A stretch of 64,000 bases of DNA, from the NCBI GenBank assembly GCA_026413225.1, contig CM048552.1, forward strand, positions 49,243,001 through 49,307,000, written 5' to 3'. Every line of letters starts with the position of its first letter. Positions within the stretch are counted from its first letter, which is position 1. Origin of the DNA: Otis tarda (lineage: Eukaryota; Chordata; Aves; Otidiformes; Otididae). The notes beneath the pieces are model-generated. The model saw nothing but the letters and a program-made list of their open reading frames with translations. It was not told the DNA's origin and did no database searches. This document shows, piece after piece, positions 35,936 to 46,371 of the stretch. Made by a program: the position numbers and the translations under genes.

Positions 35936-36863
35936 TCTGCACTGCCCCAAACCAGAACAGCAATCTGTTTTCCAGGCCCACAGGGAAACTGGTTGCAAAT
36001 GAGTTTAACCCTGCAAGTACAGGAAAGCAACTAAATTGAGTCTCCTAACTCTGGGGCTGCTAGCTGAGACCTGGCCACAGTTGTCAGAGGCACTTCACTC
36101 GTCGAGCCAGGGTTCTTGAGACTCGAATGATACAAGTCAGAGAAATGGGCAAGGCAATAGGAGTGATGAAATCCACACATTTTTATAGGAAAATAAGTGT
36201 TCTTTTGATGAGTCTGCAGTTGTCGTGAGAGAGAAAAGCAGGAAAAAATTGGCGAGCAGCTGTACATAAGTCATTGGGCACACTTTCAGAAAGCAGAATG
36301 TCTGCAGCTTCAGCAAAGTGTGAATCACACAGTGCCAATCTCTGAATTCAGGGCAATAACATCAAAGATGCTGGTAGTCCCTCAAGAATATTTATTCAGC
36401 TGGAGTAGGAAATATGAAGACTGCTTCGTGCTGTGTTTCAAACCAATTCATATCAGCATTGCTACTTAAAACAAAAATTATGTGTAGATCCCATTAGATT
36501 TGCCTTAAATTAAGAATTCAGCCTTCTTCATTCAATGTAGAACTGACAGATATATGAGCATATATTGTCTTACAGGCTTGCCTGCCTTTGAATTGAAGTG
36601 AACCTGATAACGCAGGTGGTCTCAGTCTTGCTCTTTGCCTGTAATATTTTTCACCAATCATATAAATGTAGTCAGCACTAATTTAGCAAACTAAGAATCC
36701 TGAATGTTTTTAAAAAGGATGAAATCAATAATGCTCTGTAGAAATTAAATTTTTGGTTAGAGATTGAGGCCATCAGTGTCCATGCTACAGTGTTTTATAT
36801 TCATCTTCAGAATTCTAAAGAAGATTATAATTTTCTATTAAGATTAAGAAAAGTGTCCAAAAG
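35936..36863. other. Non-coding stretch, no gene seen
   Basis: Unique sequence between an old LINE and a younger CR1. No domain, RNA gene or repeat array was recognised. Confidence 0.6.
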
Positions 36864-37520
36864 TCATAGAATCATAGAATAACTAAGGTTGGAAGGGACC
36901 TTTAAAGGTCATCTAGTCCAACCCTCCCTGCAAGGAACAGGGACTTCTTCAACTACATCAGGTTGCTCAGAGTCCCATTCAACCTGGCCTTGAATGTTTC
37001 CAGGGATGGGGCATCCACCACCTCTCTGGTCAACCTGTTCCAGAGTTTCACCACCCTCACTGTAAAAAATCTTTTTCTTATGTCTAGTGTAAATCTACCC
37101 TCTTTTCGTTTACAGCCATTACTCTTTGTCCTATCACAAAAGGCCCTGCTAAAAAGTCTGTCCCCATCTTTCTTATAAGCCCCCTTTAAGAACTGGAAGG
37201 CCACAATAAGGCCTCCTCAGAGCCTCGTCTTCTCCAGGCTGATCTTTGTGTCCCTCCTCTGGACTTGCTCCAACAGGTCCACGTCCTTCTTATATTGGGG
37301 GCTCCAGAGCTGGATGCAGTGCTCCAGGTGGGGTCTCACCGGAGTGGCGTAGAGGGGCAGAATCACCTCCCTCGACCTGCTGGCCACACTTCTTTGGATG
37401 CAGCCCAGGATGCAGTTGGCTTTCTGGGCTGCAAGTGCACATTGCCAGCTCATCTTGAGATTCTCATCCACCAGTACCTCCAAGTCCTTCTCCTCAGGGC
37501 TGCTCTCAACCCATTCTCCA
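36864..37520 (-). mobile_element. CR1 LINE, 5'-truncated, with internal deletion
   Basis: Two tail 8-mers open the element on the plus strand ('tcatagaatcatagaat'), followed by the full CR1 3' UTR and about 550 bp of ORF2 C-terminal coding sequence on the minus strand. Similarity to the copy at 51275-52833 stops at 'ccattctcc' near 37520, the 5' truncation point. Compared with that copy, about 57 bp are missing near 37240 ('ctccaggctgatctttgtg'), removing the segment that encodes part of the [19 protein letters not shown] block. No target duplication was seen, as expected for CR1. Confidence 0.93.
36953..37520 (-). pseudogene. CR1 ORF2 C-terminal remnant
   Basis: On the minus strand, the first segment (about 37520 to 37217) reads [17 protein letters not shown], then [20 protein letters not shown] and [19 protein letters not shown]. 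This is the region after the polymerase palm in CR1 ORF2. After the internal deletion, a second segment (37204 to 36953) reads [18 protein letters not shown], then DAPSLETFKARL and the usual end LSNL. The two segments are in different frames with a stop between them, so no intact product is possible. Confidence 0.9.
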
Positions 37521-37999
37521 TAGAAAAGCTCTTTCTTCCTTTCTTCTTTTAAATTGAAATCTGTTGTTCTTTTCTGCAAGGGATTATTTTACTCAGCTTT
37601 CAAATAGCAGACCACACACTAATTTGCTTTCTCAAAAACCCATCTCAAATTGCATGGCCTGATGAAAAAAACACTGAAAATTAGTATCTAGTGCTTCTAT
37701 ATTTTACTCAACTGTTTTCTAAGAAAGCAGCCTGAATAAAATCTTGACCTTTTAAATTACTTCAAAGACTCCATGGTCAAGTTGTATCTGATATTTATGT
37801 ACTTCTAAGAGCTTGCTTCTTTAGTAAGTGAATAATCATTAAAAGTTACAGAAGTACTCTTCAATGACATTCGGCATGTTCTCTTAGCAATTATGTCATT
37901 AATATAATTATCAATCTCAGTGGATGTACACATTCCCCTTTATGGGAAAGTAAACATCAGTGTCTTGCCATACTTCATAATGTTAGCTGTAGGGCTCAG

Positions 38000-38035
38000 T
38001 TTGTTTTTGGGTTTTTTTTTGTTTTTTTTTTTTGT
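38000..38035. repeat. T-rich low-complexity tract
   Basis: T-runs of 5 to 12 are separated by single or triple G residues. Confidence 0.9.
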
Positions 38036-38484
38036 TCAAGGCTACTTTAAGTAGAAGGACCAATTATTACAGATAATGCATAGCAATAATTGAACCTCTC
38101 ATGAAAAATACTTTTAATTACGTCTGAACTGGAGAGAAGATAAAGAAAACAAAGCTCTAAATCTGTTTTATGATACTTTCATCAGATGAAAGGAGATCCC
38201 TATAAAAACTGCAACCAAAAGCTCCTCTGTGGTCTTTATAATCCTACCCTTCTTGGAGGCACTGGTAAAACTCACTATAAACTCAGTTATGTTCCGGACA
38301 AAATTCTGTGCCAGTAAATATGAGAATCAGTCGGTAATGACCAAAGTGACACTGATTTTGCTTATCTCTTTTTTTTTAAAGTGCACTGAGTACATAAAAG
38401 AAAAGATGCTATCTTTTCCCTCCATTCCAAAGGAAAAAAACACATTTAGTTTTTAATATACTTTCATATAGCACATTAGGACTA

Positions 38485-38548
38485 ATCGAAATCCCATGGA
38501 AGTAAATGGAAGTGATTTCACTAACTTCAAAGAATTTGGACTAAGCCA
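38485..38548. repeat. Dispersed palindromic 'cccatggaagt ... acttcaaag' remnant
   Basis: 'cccatggaagtaaatgg' is followed 17 bp later by 'ctaacttcaaagaatttgga'. The order is the same as in the 59660 copy ('cccatggaagttcatg ... gttcaataggctttgaatc'), indicating common descent. The family is not identified. Confidence 0.4.
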
Positions 38549-40739
38549 TGAATAATAACATGATGCAATAAAATGGATGTAGAGTGAAAAGACAAATTTG
38601 TAAGGTCCAGATTCTCTCCTGGTTACTCACACTAATTAGAACCTTATTGTTGAATAGACACATTCATTTCTTTGAGACTACTCAAGCTGTTTACAGTACT
38701 CCTCAGCAATAAAGGCAGCAGAATCTCCAAATAAAATTAGCCTGGAGAAAAGAACTTGCATTTTTGCTTTTATCGAATTAAGTTTCCATAAACATTTATA
38801 TGAACAGCATTTTCTTTTCAGGGATGCAGGCAGGGAGAGAGTCGGAGCTGTCCTGTGACAATAGGCAAATTTTGTACTACATGAACAAATGTATGAGTAC
38901 ATCTATTTTGATTCCATAGCAGCTCTTTCAAGGACAGAAAGGTGTATTAATGGCTAAAATACTAGATATTTTTTTTTTGCAAAATTTAATTCAACAGGAA
39001 AATTGAAATATATGTTTGTTAGTGAGGCAAATGCTGTCTGTTCAAGATATGCACTTGTAGTGAACTGAATTTCAAAACTAAGTATTTTTTCAAATTCTTA
39101 AATTCAACATTTTATTTCAAAAATCATCTAAGTGCAATATTTATTATTTTAAAAAAAAAAGGTAAGGAAACATTTTCTGGCTGAAGCAAGTTGTAAAACT
39201 CAATCCACTTCAATCTCATTAAAATAACAACAAAAAAGAAAAATGCAGCCAAGGATTTTTACTGCTACTTATTTCACACAGCTAGCTTGAAAGCAGTTTA
39301 TGCTAGAACCCCAGAGGACTAGATGAGATTTAAGAGACTTAGTGCTGCTTTCAAAATTTGGCTCACAAACACCTCTTTCCCCGCTGTCACTTGAAGCTTG
39401 CTTACAAATGTGTGTTTCTGTGAAGATGTGTATGGAGTTTGGAGGGATTTTTAGGGATCCATAAGCTAGCTCTGGGAGAGTTTATTCATTGGCTTCAACC
39501 AATGCTGTGCTGTGAAGAGGCACCACGGGATGGGGAGCTCTGCCAAGGCACCTCCCCGCCCTCAGCAGGGTTTGGAAGTTCAAGCATGTTGTGCACAGGC
39601 ACAGCTGCACTGGTCCCAGCTGGGCACTGGTGGTTGCCACCCTGGGAACCTCACTGTTGCACTGAATGGGGTAGAGTGGACTAGGTGACATTTTTGGGGT
39701 AGCAATGAAGGGCTTGTGACAGACCACATAGGAAGACTTCCTTAGATCACTATAGAGAAATTAACATGGAAGTGAGCAAGGAAAAGTAAGAGAAAGAGCT
39801 CTCTGTATGCTTTGTTTGTAGGTGCAAGTGCCAATGGGCTTTATGAACAGTAGATGATTTGAAGCAGGATGTCCTAGCCTCTCACTAGCCCATTTACCCT
39901 TTTCATCTATCCTTTCCAAAGTTTTAAGTTTTGCTTTCTTATTCCAACCAGTATTCCATTTCCCACAAATAAATGCTGACAGCTGCTGAAGAAAAATCTC
40001 TTAAATGTTTGTAGAGCCATGCGTTGCTGCAAGGTGTGCTACAGAAACCTGCATCACTGTGGAAAATGCGTCCCTCTGTTTCCTTAGAGGCATGGGCGAT
40101 CTCATCTGTGGGCATTTGCATTTCTTGCGGATGCTACAGTTTTGTCCACAGGGTACATGCTGTGATATCTTCAACATCAAGTGCATTCTGCTTCTCACAA
40201 CCTCAGTCTGGTTGTGCTTCTCAGATTTTCTCTTAATGTCTTCAGTGCATTCTGTTACTGCATGTTTCTGTAAGCTTGTGGTTTAGTACTACAGACCATC
40301 ATAGAATTGTCTTCTTTTGTTTCCAGAGCTTTCATTCTTCTCTGGTTCTGCTATGTGGCTTCCCAATCACCATTGTTTCTTCAAAGTTGAAATCAGAGTC
40401 TCCAAAGAGTCCTTTTCCCAAGACCTAGATCTCAAGTTACAAACTGAGATCTGAAAGCATAGAACACATTTCTCTAATAGGTTACAGAGGTTTCAGAACT
40501 TTAGATTTTTTTCATATGCAGCTGATACTATTCAAAACACCACTCTTTAAGAGACTGTTATATTTTCATGAATTTATTATCATAAGCACAAAACTTTCCT
40601 GGCTGAGCAGATCTTTTCCAGGAAAAAAACCCAAACCTTCACATTTTTGTTCCTTCAATTTTTCTCACCATCTTCATGTCTTCTCAGTTTTGACTCCTCC
40701 AGCGTCCACTCCTGCTTGTATTCGCTGATCTTTCTTAAC

Positions 40740-40744
40740 AACAC
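40740..40744. repeat. Target-site duplication, left copy (AACAC)
   Basis: Five bases identical to 41875-41879, directly abutting the TG end of the LTR. Confidence 0.75.
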
Positions 40745-40925
40745 TGTCATAGTTCAGCCCCGATCGGGACCAGACTACGCAGTCTCTCTCTCGCTCCCCC
40801 CACCCTCCGAGAGAATAGGAGGAGATGATATAAGGAAAACGGCTCGAGGTTTGAGATAAGGACGGGGAGAAATCCTTAAAGTTGCCGTTATAGGCAAAAC
40901 AGACTCAACTTGGGAAAAACACTCA

Positions 40926-40931
40926 TTTATT
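40926..40931 (-). terminator. LTR polyadenylation signal AATAAA
   Basis: AATAAA on the minus strand (TTTATT on plus), about 180 bp before the 3' end of the LTR. It would define the R/U5 boundary shortly downstream. It is a single-motif call and other sites are possible. Confidence 0.45.
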
Positions 40932-41133
40932 TCTAAAATTAGCAGGAGAATGAGACAGGGAACAAGATAACCTCCCCCACCCCTCCCTCTTCCCGGGCTT
41001 AACATTATCTATACTACCTCCCCTCCCGAGCGGCACAGGGCGGGGAAAGGGAATCGGGGTCGCGGTCAGTTCATCACGCATTGTTTTACACCGCTGTGTC
41101 ATCATCGGGGGAAGAACTCCTCGCATTCCTCCT

Positions 41134-41405
41134 CTGCTCCAGCGTAGGGTCCCTCCCACGGGCCACAGTCCTTCGTGAAACTGCTCCAGCATGGGTCATC
41201 TCTTCCACGCGGTGCAGTCCCTCTAGAACAGCTGTCCCAGCGGGCCCTCCATGGGCCACAGCCTCCTTCAGGCCTCCACCCGCTCCAGCGTGGGGTCCTC
41301 CACAGGCTGCAGGTGGATCTCTGCCCCTCCGTGGACCTCCATGGGCTGCAGGGGGACAACCTGCTCCACCATGGTCTTCACCACGAGTTGCAGAGGAATC
41401 TTGGC
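41134..41405 (-). repeat. Minisatellite-like array inside the LTR (six 40-51-bp units)
   Basis: The word 'ctgctccagc' or a variant begins units at 41134, 41181, 41232, 41280, 41321 and 41361 (spacings 47, 51, 48, 41, 40). Most units also contain a 'catggg' or 'cacggg' word followed by 'ccacag' or 'ctgcag'. Read on the minus strand, each unit ends in GGAGCAG. GC-rich tandem structure is typical of this LTR family and explains the long open frames seen on both strands here. Confidence 0.75.
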
Positions 41406-41693
41406 CAGGAGCCATGTTACTCCTCCCCCTCCTTCTTCACTGACCTTGGCGTCTGCAGCCGTTCCTTACAACAGGCTGGCAGACGCCTCTCAGGATCCTT
41501 TTTACATCTTGTTCACTTCTCATCTCCTCTCCACTTCTTGCAACCAGGCTGGGCTGAGTTGGGCCCAGTCGGCTGCCCGGCGGGAGGCCAGAGGGTGAGG
41601 CCTGCAAGGCCCACGAGGCTCGCACCTCCCCCTCTCTGCCCCCCGCTCAGCTGCTTCACATCTTTCCTCCTTTTTTTTTTCTGTTTTCCCCTA

Positions 41694-41702
41694 CTTAAAT
41701 AT
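41694..41702 (-). promoter_or_regulatory. LTR TATA-like box (ATATTTAAG)
   Basis: On the minus strand ATATTTAAG lies about 170 bp into the LTR. It has a CCAAT box 40 bp upstream, which is normal Pol II spacing. It predicts transcription starting near 41665 toward lower coordinates, giving a short U3 and an unusually long R. Confidence 0.45.
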
Positions 41703-41741
41703 GTTATCGCAGAGGCGTTATCACGGGACATTCTGCTACTA

Positions 41742-41746
41742 ATTGG
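41742..41746 (-). promoter_or_regulatory. LTR CCAAT box
   Basis: GAGCCAATTAG on the minus strand, 40 bp upstream of the TATA-like motif. It is consistent with an NF-Y-type site in the U3 promoter. Confidence 0.5.
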
Positions 41747-41874
41747 CTCGGCCTTGGCCAGCAGCGAGTCCGCCCTAGGCCCGGCCGAGTCCACTGAACA
41801 AAGGGGAGCAACTTCTAGCAGTTTCCTACAGAAGCTACCACCTTAGGCCCCCCCTCACTAACAAAACCAGAACA

Positions 41875-41879
41875 AACAC
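41875..41879. repeat. Target-site duplication, right copy (AACAC)
   Basis: Matches 40740-40744 exactly. The LTR CA end is immediately to its left. Confidence 0.75.
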
Positions 41880-44800
41880 CTAGCTGATACAATGCCATGT
41901 TCTTAGATGGAATTTAAGAGATGTTTGAACTAGAGCCAATACTCAACATAACTCTTTACTGTATCAAAAAGGAATTGAATACAGAAGTAATAAAAACTCT
42001 TGTTCCACTTATCAGTGCCAGCACCAACAAACTTTCCCAACAGCTGCTGGTTTGAGGCAAATTCTTCTCGTCTTGCATAAATCTTATAAGTCTGGCAAAC
42101 ATTTTTTTTTTCCTGAATTTTCCTGTATAAGTTACCTAAAGACCTGATTCTCTCCTAGCCTTGACAGTCCTGAGCAGCCCAGGAGCTAAGGACTTTTGTG
42201 ATTTACACACCAAATGTTCCTCCACCTAAAGGACACTGTTCAGTAGCCATTTTCAGAGCATGTCTAGTGGAAGAGGCCCTGCAGCAATACACACTTCTTG
42301 GATTATGCTGCGACAACAAGAAATGAAGAAAAAAAACCTCCAAAGCTACCCTAACTTTCCTCATATTGACCAAATTAGGATTCCTTCTCTGTGTCACATA
42401 GCATTTGTCTCTTTTTATAGAACAGTGACAATTATATGGCTTTTTCTTTGTCTGGCCCTGGCTAGACTATGGTGATTTGCAACGAAAGTGATGTTTATGT
42501 ATTCATTTTCACTCTGAGAACAGACTGCAGCTATGTCTGAGAGAAATGTTTAAACTACTTTTGGCTTGCTATTTGCGCTGTTTTTTCTTTTGTTGCCTGT
42601 GTTGTCCTTTATCTGTCAAACCAGCTCACCACTTTAGTTGTTTATTATTCTTTAGACTTTTTTTCCCCCGACAACATATGATTTCATCTTTGATGGCCTT
42701 TTTACCATAATGTTTCTCTGTGTATTTTCTATTGTTAACTTAAACTTCTTTCATAATTTAAAAAGGTAAAATTGTTGTTTTGATTTTAGTTTATATAATT
42801 GATTTGTCTCCCTTTTTTTAGTTATGTACATAAATCCAGTAAAAAGGTAGTAATAAGGTCATTTGTTGATTCAAGTGTTATAAATGCCTGTAACCAAAAT
42901 GTTAAAACAGCATTTGGTTTAAGGCACCTAACTATTATGACAGTGATTGGAAAAATCAGACCACTTAGTAGGTAAAAAAGTACTTAAATATTTGCTGAAA
43001 CATATAATATATATATTATAGAATATATTAATGTGTATATACTCTGTTTATATATATGTATGTGTATCTATATGCTGAAACATCCTGTCTGTGTATGTGC
43101 ATATGCATATGTGTGTGTATATTCTCATGCTGGGTGAGCATATTTTGACAAATTTTGAAACTGTTTGAAAAATGTAGACTGCAGTTCATGTACATAAATC
43201 GGCCATCTGAGGTCTGTGTTTCATCTGATTTTAGAAAAAAAAAAAAGATATTCTGAGCTGCACATCACTTTTCTTAGAAGGAATTAATTTTCTAGTAGTT
43301 TTCTTGTCTTCAAAACACAGGCTACTATTAATGTTACACATATTTTAATTTAGTTCAGCTCTGGGAAAAATGGTTGAAATAAAGGCATTGTCTGCTTAAT
43401 TTGAAATCAGATTTTTTGCAGCCGCAGATTTCTAGGGCGTACACTCATGCCCTCATACTCCCAAGTTTTTTCTTATTTTTTTTAATAATAGTATAAATGC
43501 ACACAAAAAGTACATAACGATAAATATATAGGAAAGAAATGCCTCTTTCTATTACAAGCAGTTGGACTTTCCTCACAAGAAACAGTTTGGAAATATTACT
43601 TGACTGCGTTTGAAATGTATTGATGAAATTGCGTATGTCAACACATTCTGAGGAATATATGCAAGTTACCAAATGCTTGTTTTGTTACTAGAAAACCTCA
43701 TTATCAGAGGAATAAAATAGCTCATAAGTGAATCTCATTATTTGTCTGTCTCCTTCTGCCATGCCAATAACATTTAGATTTGCAAATAGCGTATTCTGAT
43801 GTGAGGCACGCAGCAGGTGTGTGTGTGATGGGACTACTTCTGTTGGATGTTGATTACTCTCTGTGTAATGTGAAAAGCTTCCTATTCCCACAGCTTTATG
43901 CAATATATCAATGGTAATGGATTCATAATCATTATCAAGCTTGATAGAGGCTTGACTACCGTGACAGATGTCTTCTCAATTTTCTTGTTGCATATGTTCT
44001 TTTCCCTCTGGAACAATGCTTACATAAAACTCCAGTATTAATGTATCTCTTTTATGTTGTTTTGTATCAGTCATCGACTACAGTGATCAATCTTTTAATT
44101 CAGATGAATAGGTAATTACAACCAAATGCCAAACACATTCAGCAACTGCCAAGCAAACCATAGTGACCAGAATTATTGGTCTGTGCTAAAGATAGCACAA
44201 GGATGTTATTGCACGTTTATGCACCTGAATAGTGTTTCCATTGGCAACAATAATACCTATCTGGTACTTTGTCTTAGCAAAAGGCAATGAGTAAATCTAT
44301 TCCTTTTCATGCTTATCATGAGATCAATGTAAATCAGTGTGCAGTAGTGCTGGCCAAGTGCTATCCCACCTTTACCAGGGTGAATTTCTTTAAACGTATA
44401 AAACAACAAAAGACCTCAATGGTGCTCTAAGTGTTTCAAGGAAAAAGCAAAGAAAGTAATCACCATGTTTTCTTTTGACAACAATGTTTTTCTTCCCTGA
44501 AACATTCACTTCCAAGTATTTCCCGTGCTTATTATTTGATACTGAATTTCCAGAAGACTGCTGTGATCAAAAACCAGATGTATTCTACTGTTCTTTCAGT
44601 TCCTGAGCTTCATGTTTTTCCACCTTCTTCACTTAGAGCTATATCCTATGTGGTGCAGCTCCATAGATCCTAGAGAGCTTCCTCAGGAGTTTGGAGCTCC
44701 CAGCTCAGCTCACAACATCAATGTCCCCGGACACCAATGTATGTGTGCTCATCATATGTCCACATACACTTTTCCCCAAAATTATTCACCATTTGTTTAG

Positions 44801-45124
44801 CTGTAGTCTAAGACTCTTTTACTGTAACAAATGACTCTCCTCTGCTGAGAACCTCCTGTGACCTGTGTGGAGCATGGACTTTTCTGCTATTCCTCCTGTC
44901 TTGGATCATGCTACAGAAAGTTTTCCTTCTTGGGACAAAAAGGAGTTTTTTGTTAACATCAGTCTATTTTAGATTAACAGAAAAGTAATGGGAGACAGAG
45001 GCCGATGGGTTCAGCTTTCGTAATAAAGGCTCCTGTGTTTTTTTTCAACAAGTTATAAATTGCTTGCAAAGAGCTAGCTTTTCTATGTGAACTCATGTGT
45101 TTCTGTTATTTTCATACAATAATA
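41880..45124. other. Non-coding stretch, no gene seen
   Basis: AT-rich unique sequence containing an alternating TA/TG tract (43001-43120). No exon or RNA gene was recognised. Confidence 0.6.
43001..43120. repeat. Alternating TA/TG purine-pyrimidine tract
   Basis: Imperfect TATATA and TGTGTA runs over 120 bp. The word 'tgctgaaacat' stands near the left end (42993) and again at 43073, an 80-bp direct spacing that hints at local duplication. Confidence 0.75.
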
Positions 45125-46060
45125 AAATCACAGGAAAGTAAGATCCCAAGAAGTTATCATCTGCTGCATTCCTTTGCTACAAGACAGGATCAGCTACACG
45201 TGTTCTGACGTATAGTTATCTAACTAGTTAAAAATTTCTACTACTGGCATATCCACAGCCTCATTGGTCATCACTTAGAGTATTTAATAATCTTTCCATG
45301 TAAGGTTTTCTAACGTCTAACTGTAGCATTTCTTACTGCAATTTAAACTCAACTTTTCCTATTTTTTACCAATCCTGTACGTGGATAAATGATTATTCTC
45401 TTCCTTTTGGCAAAAATTTTTACATGCTCAGTCTGGTCTTTTCCCCTATTCCCCGACTAGCTCCATTCTTCTCTTCTTTGGGCTACAAAGAACCAATTAC
45501 TTCAACCTTCCCCCAAAGATCATGTTTATTCTGTTATCTGGGAAGTAATAAAAGCATTGAATGAAATTAAATCTGGTTTCTAAGGTTTTCTATAGAATAT
45601 TTTTTATCTTTTATGCCCTTGAGTATTTCCATAAGCAAATGATCTCCAGTTATGCATACGCAGATGGGTTTGCACCTTCCTTACATTAGTTGCTCCAAGA
45701 CTAAGTTCCTGGCTTGCCTGGAAATGCATTTATAACAACTGCCTTCAAATATTTATTTGACAGATTGTTCCAAGATTTTCTCTGGGAACTGAAATCAAGC
45801 TGATTAGTCTATAATTTTTTTACTCCTTTTTAAAGTGTATTTGTCCTTGCTTAATCTTTCAACATCTCATCATTCATCATCGCTTTTCAAAGACAGTAGC
45901 TTTGCAATTGCTTCAGACAGTGCTTCTAATATCGTAAAATGAAGCTGATCTGGCCCAACTAATTTGAAAACTCCTAAATTATATATGGATTCCTTAACCT
46001 GCTTTTTCCTTTATTCTTCCCTTTATTTCCCTGTATCTATCTACTTTAGGCACCACTTCA
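45125..46060 (-). mobile_element. Old CR1-type LINE in two collinear pieces
   Basis: On the minus strand, the piece at 46060-45745 corresponds to the start of the reverse-transcriptase domain. Plus-strand words such as 'attgcttcagacagtgcttc', 'gatctggccc' and 'gggaactgaaatcaagctga' are the complement of the AGPDE-LHPRVLKELAEAIAE and [13 protein letters not shown] coding blocks. The piece at 45545-45125 is the 3' end ('acaggatcagctacacgtg', 'ggcatatccacagcctc', 'ttgggctacaaagaacc'). Order and strand agree, so this is one insertion that lost the polymerase core between them (about 45546-45744). No frame survives. The identification is by pattern memory. Confidence 0.6.
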
Positions 46061-46340
46061 CTGAATTTTTAAATGGGAAATTTAGACCATACAGTGTAAT
46101 AGTCTCTGTTCCTTGTTTCTAGATCATATGTACAAACCAAGATACATGCCAAGAGACTTCCCAAACCGGGCAGGGAGTTGTCTAGTGAATATAAATAGCC
46201 CCAGGGCTAGGCAGTCCTGGTAAAGAAGCAGATGTTGTTCACAAGCTGGGGATTACTTGGGTTCTAAGCACCTAAACTCCAGTTCAGGCAAGATTTAAAC
46301 AGACTTAGTAGTTGCTTTCTTCAGAAAGCCATTTTTTATT

Positions 46341-46371
46341 AAAAAAAAAAAGAAAGAAAGAAAAGAAATAG
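46341..46371. repeat. (A)n(AAAG)n simple repeat
   Basis: An A11 run followed by AAAG-type units. Confidence 0.9.

Larger units (their letters stand above)
37521..40739. other. Non-coding stretch, no gene seen
   Basis: AT-rich with T-rich tracts (38000-38035), an A10 run near 39150 and a degenerate palindromic remnant at 38485-38548. A moderately GC-rich patch at 39500-39690 is open on both strands (about 81 codons each) but matches no protein I know. Confidence 0.6.
40745..41874 (-). mobile_element. Solo LTR of an avian endogenous retrovirus-like element
   Basis: A 1130-bp unit has TG...CA ends and is flanked by a 5-bp duplication (AACAC). It is strongly GC- and CpG-rich against AT-rich surroundings. 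Orientation follows from the minus-strand 3' part, which reads 'ttatctcaaacc', a run of TCTC motifs, and ends 'ctgaactatgaca'. This mirrors a well-known bird LTR family whose 3' end reads 'tttatctcaaccc ... ttaaaccac(a/g)aca'. Five-base duplications are typical of ERVL-like and some gammaretrovirus-like elements (betaretrovirus-like ones give six), so ERVL-like is favoured but unproven. No gag, pol or env sequence adjoins either side, so the internal part was lost, presumably by LTR-LTR recombination. Confidence 0.85.

Noticed and set aside
41086-41415. 109-codon minus-strand open frame within the LTR
   Set aside because: It is in the sense direction of the LTR, but its composition (G, P, A, R runs) follows the minisatellite units. 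It is probably not a protein; only ribosome profiling could rescue it.
41175-41846. 223-codon plus-strand open frame
   Set aside because: It lies entirely inside the LTR, antisense to it, and owes its openness to the GC-rich repeat array. No domain is seen.
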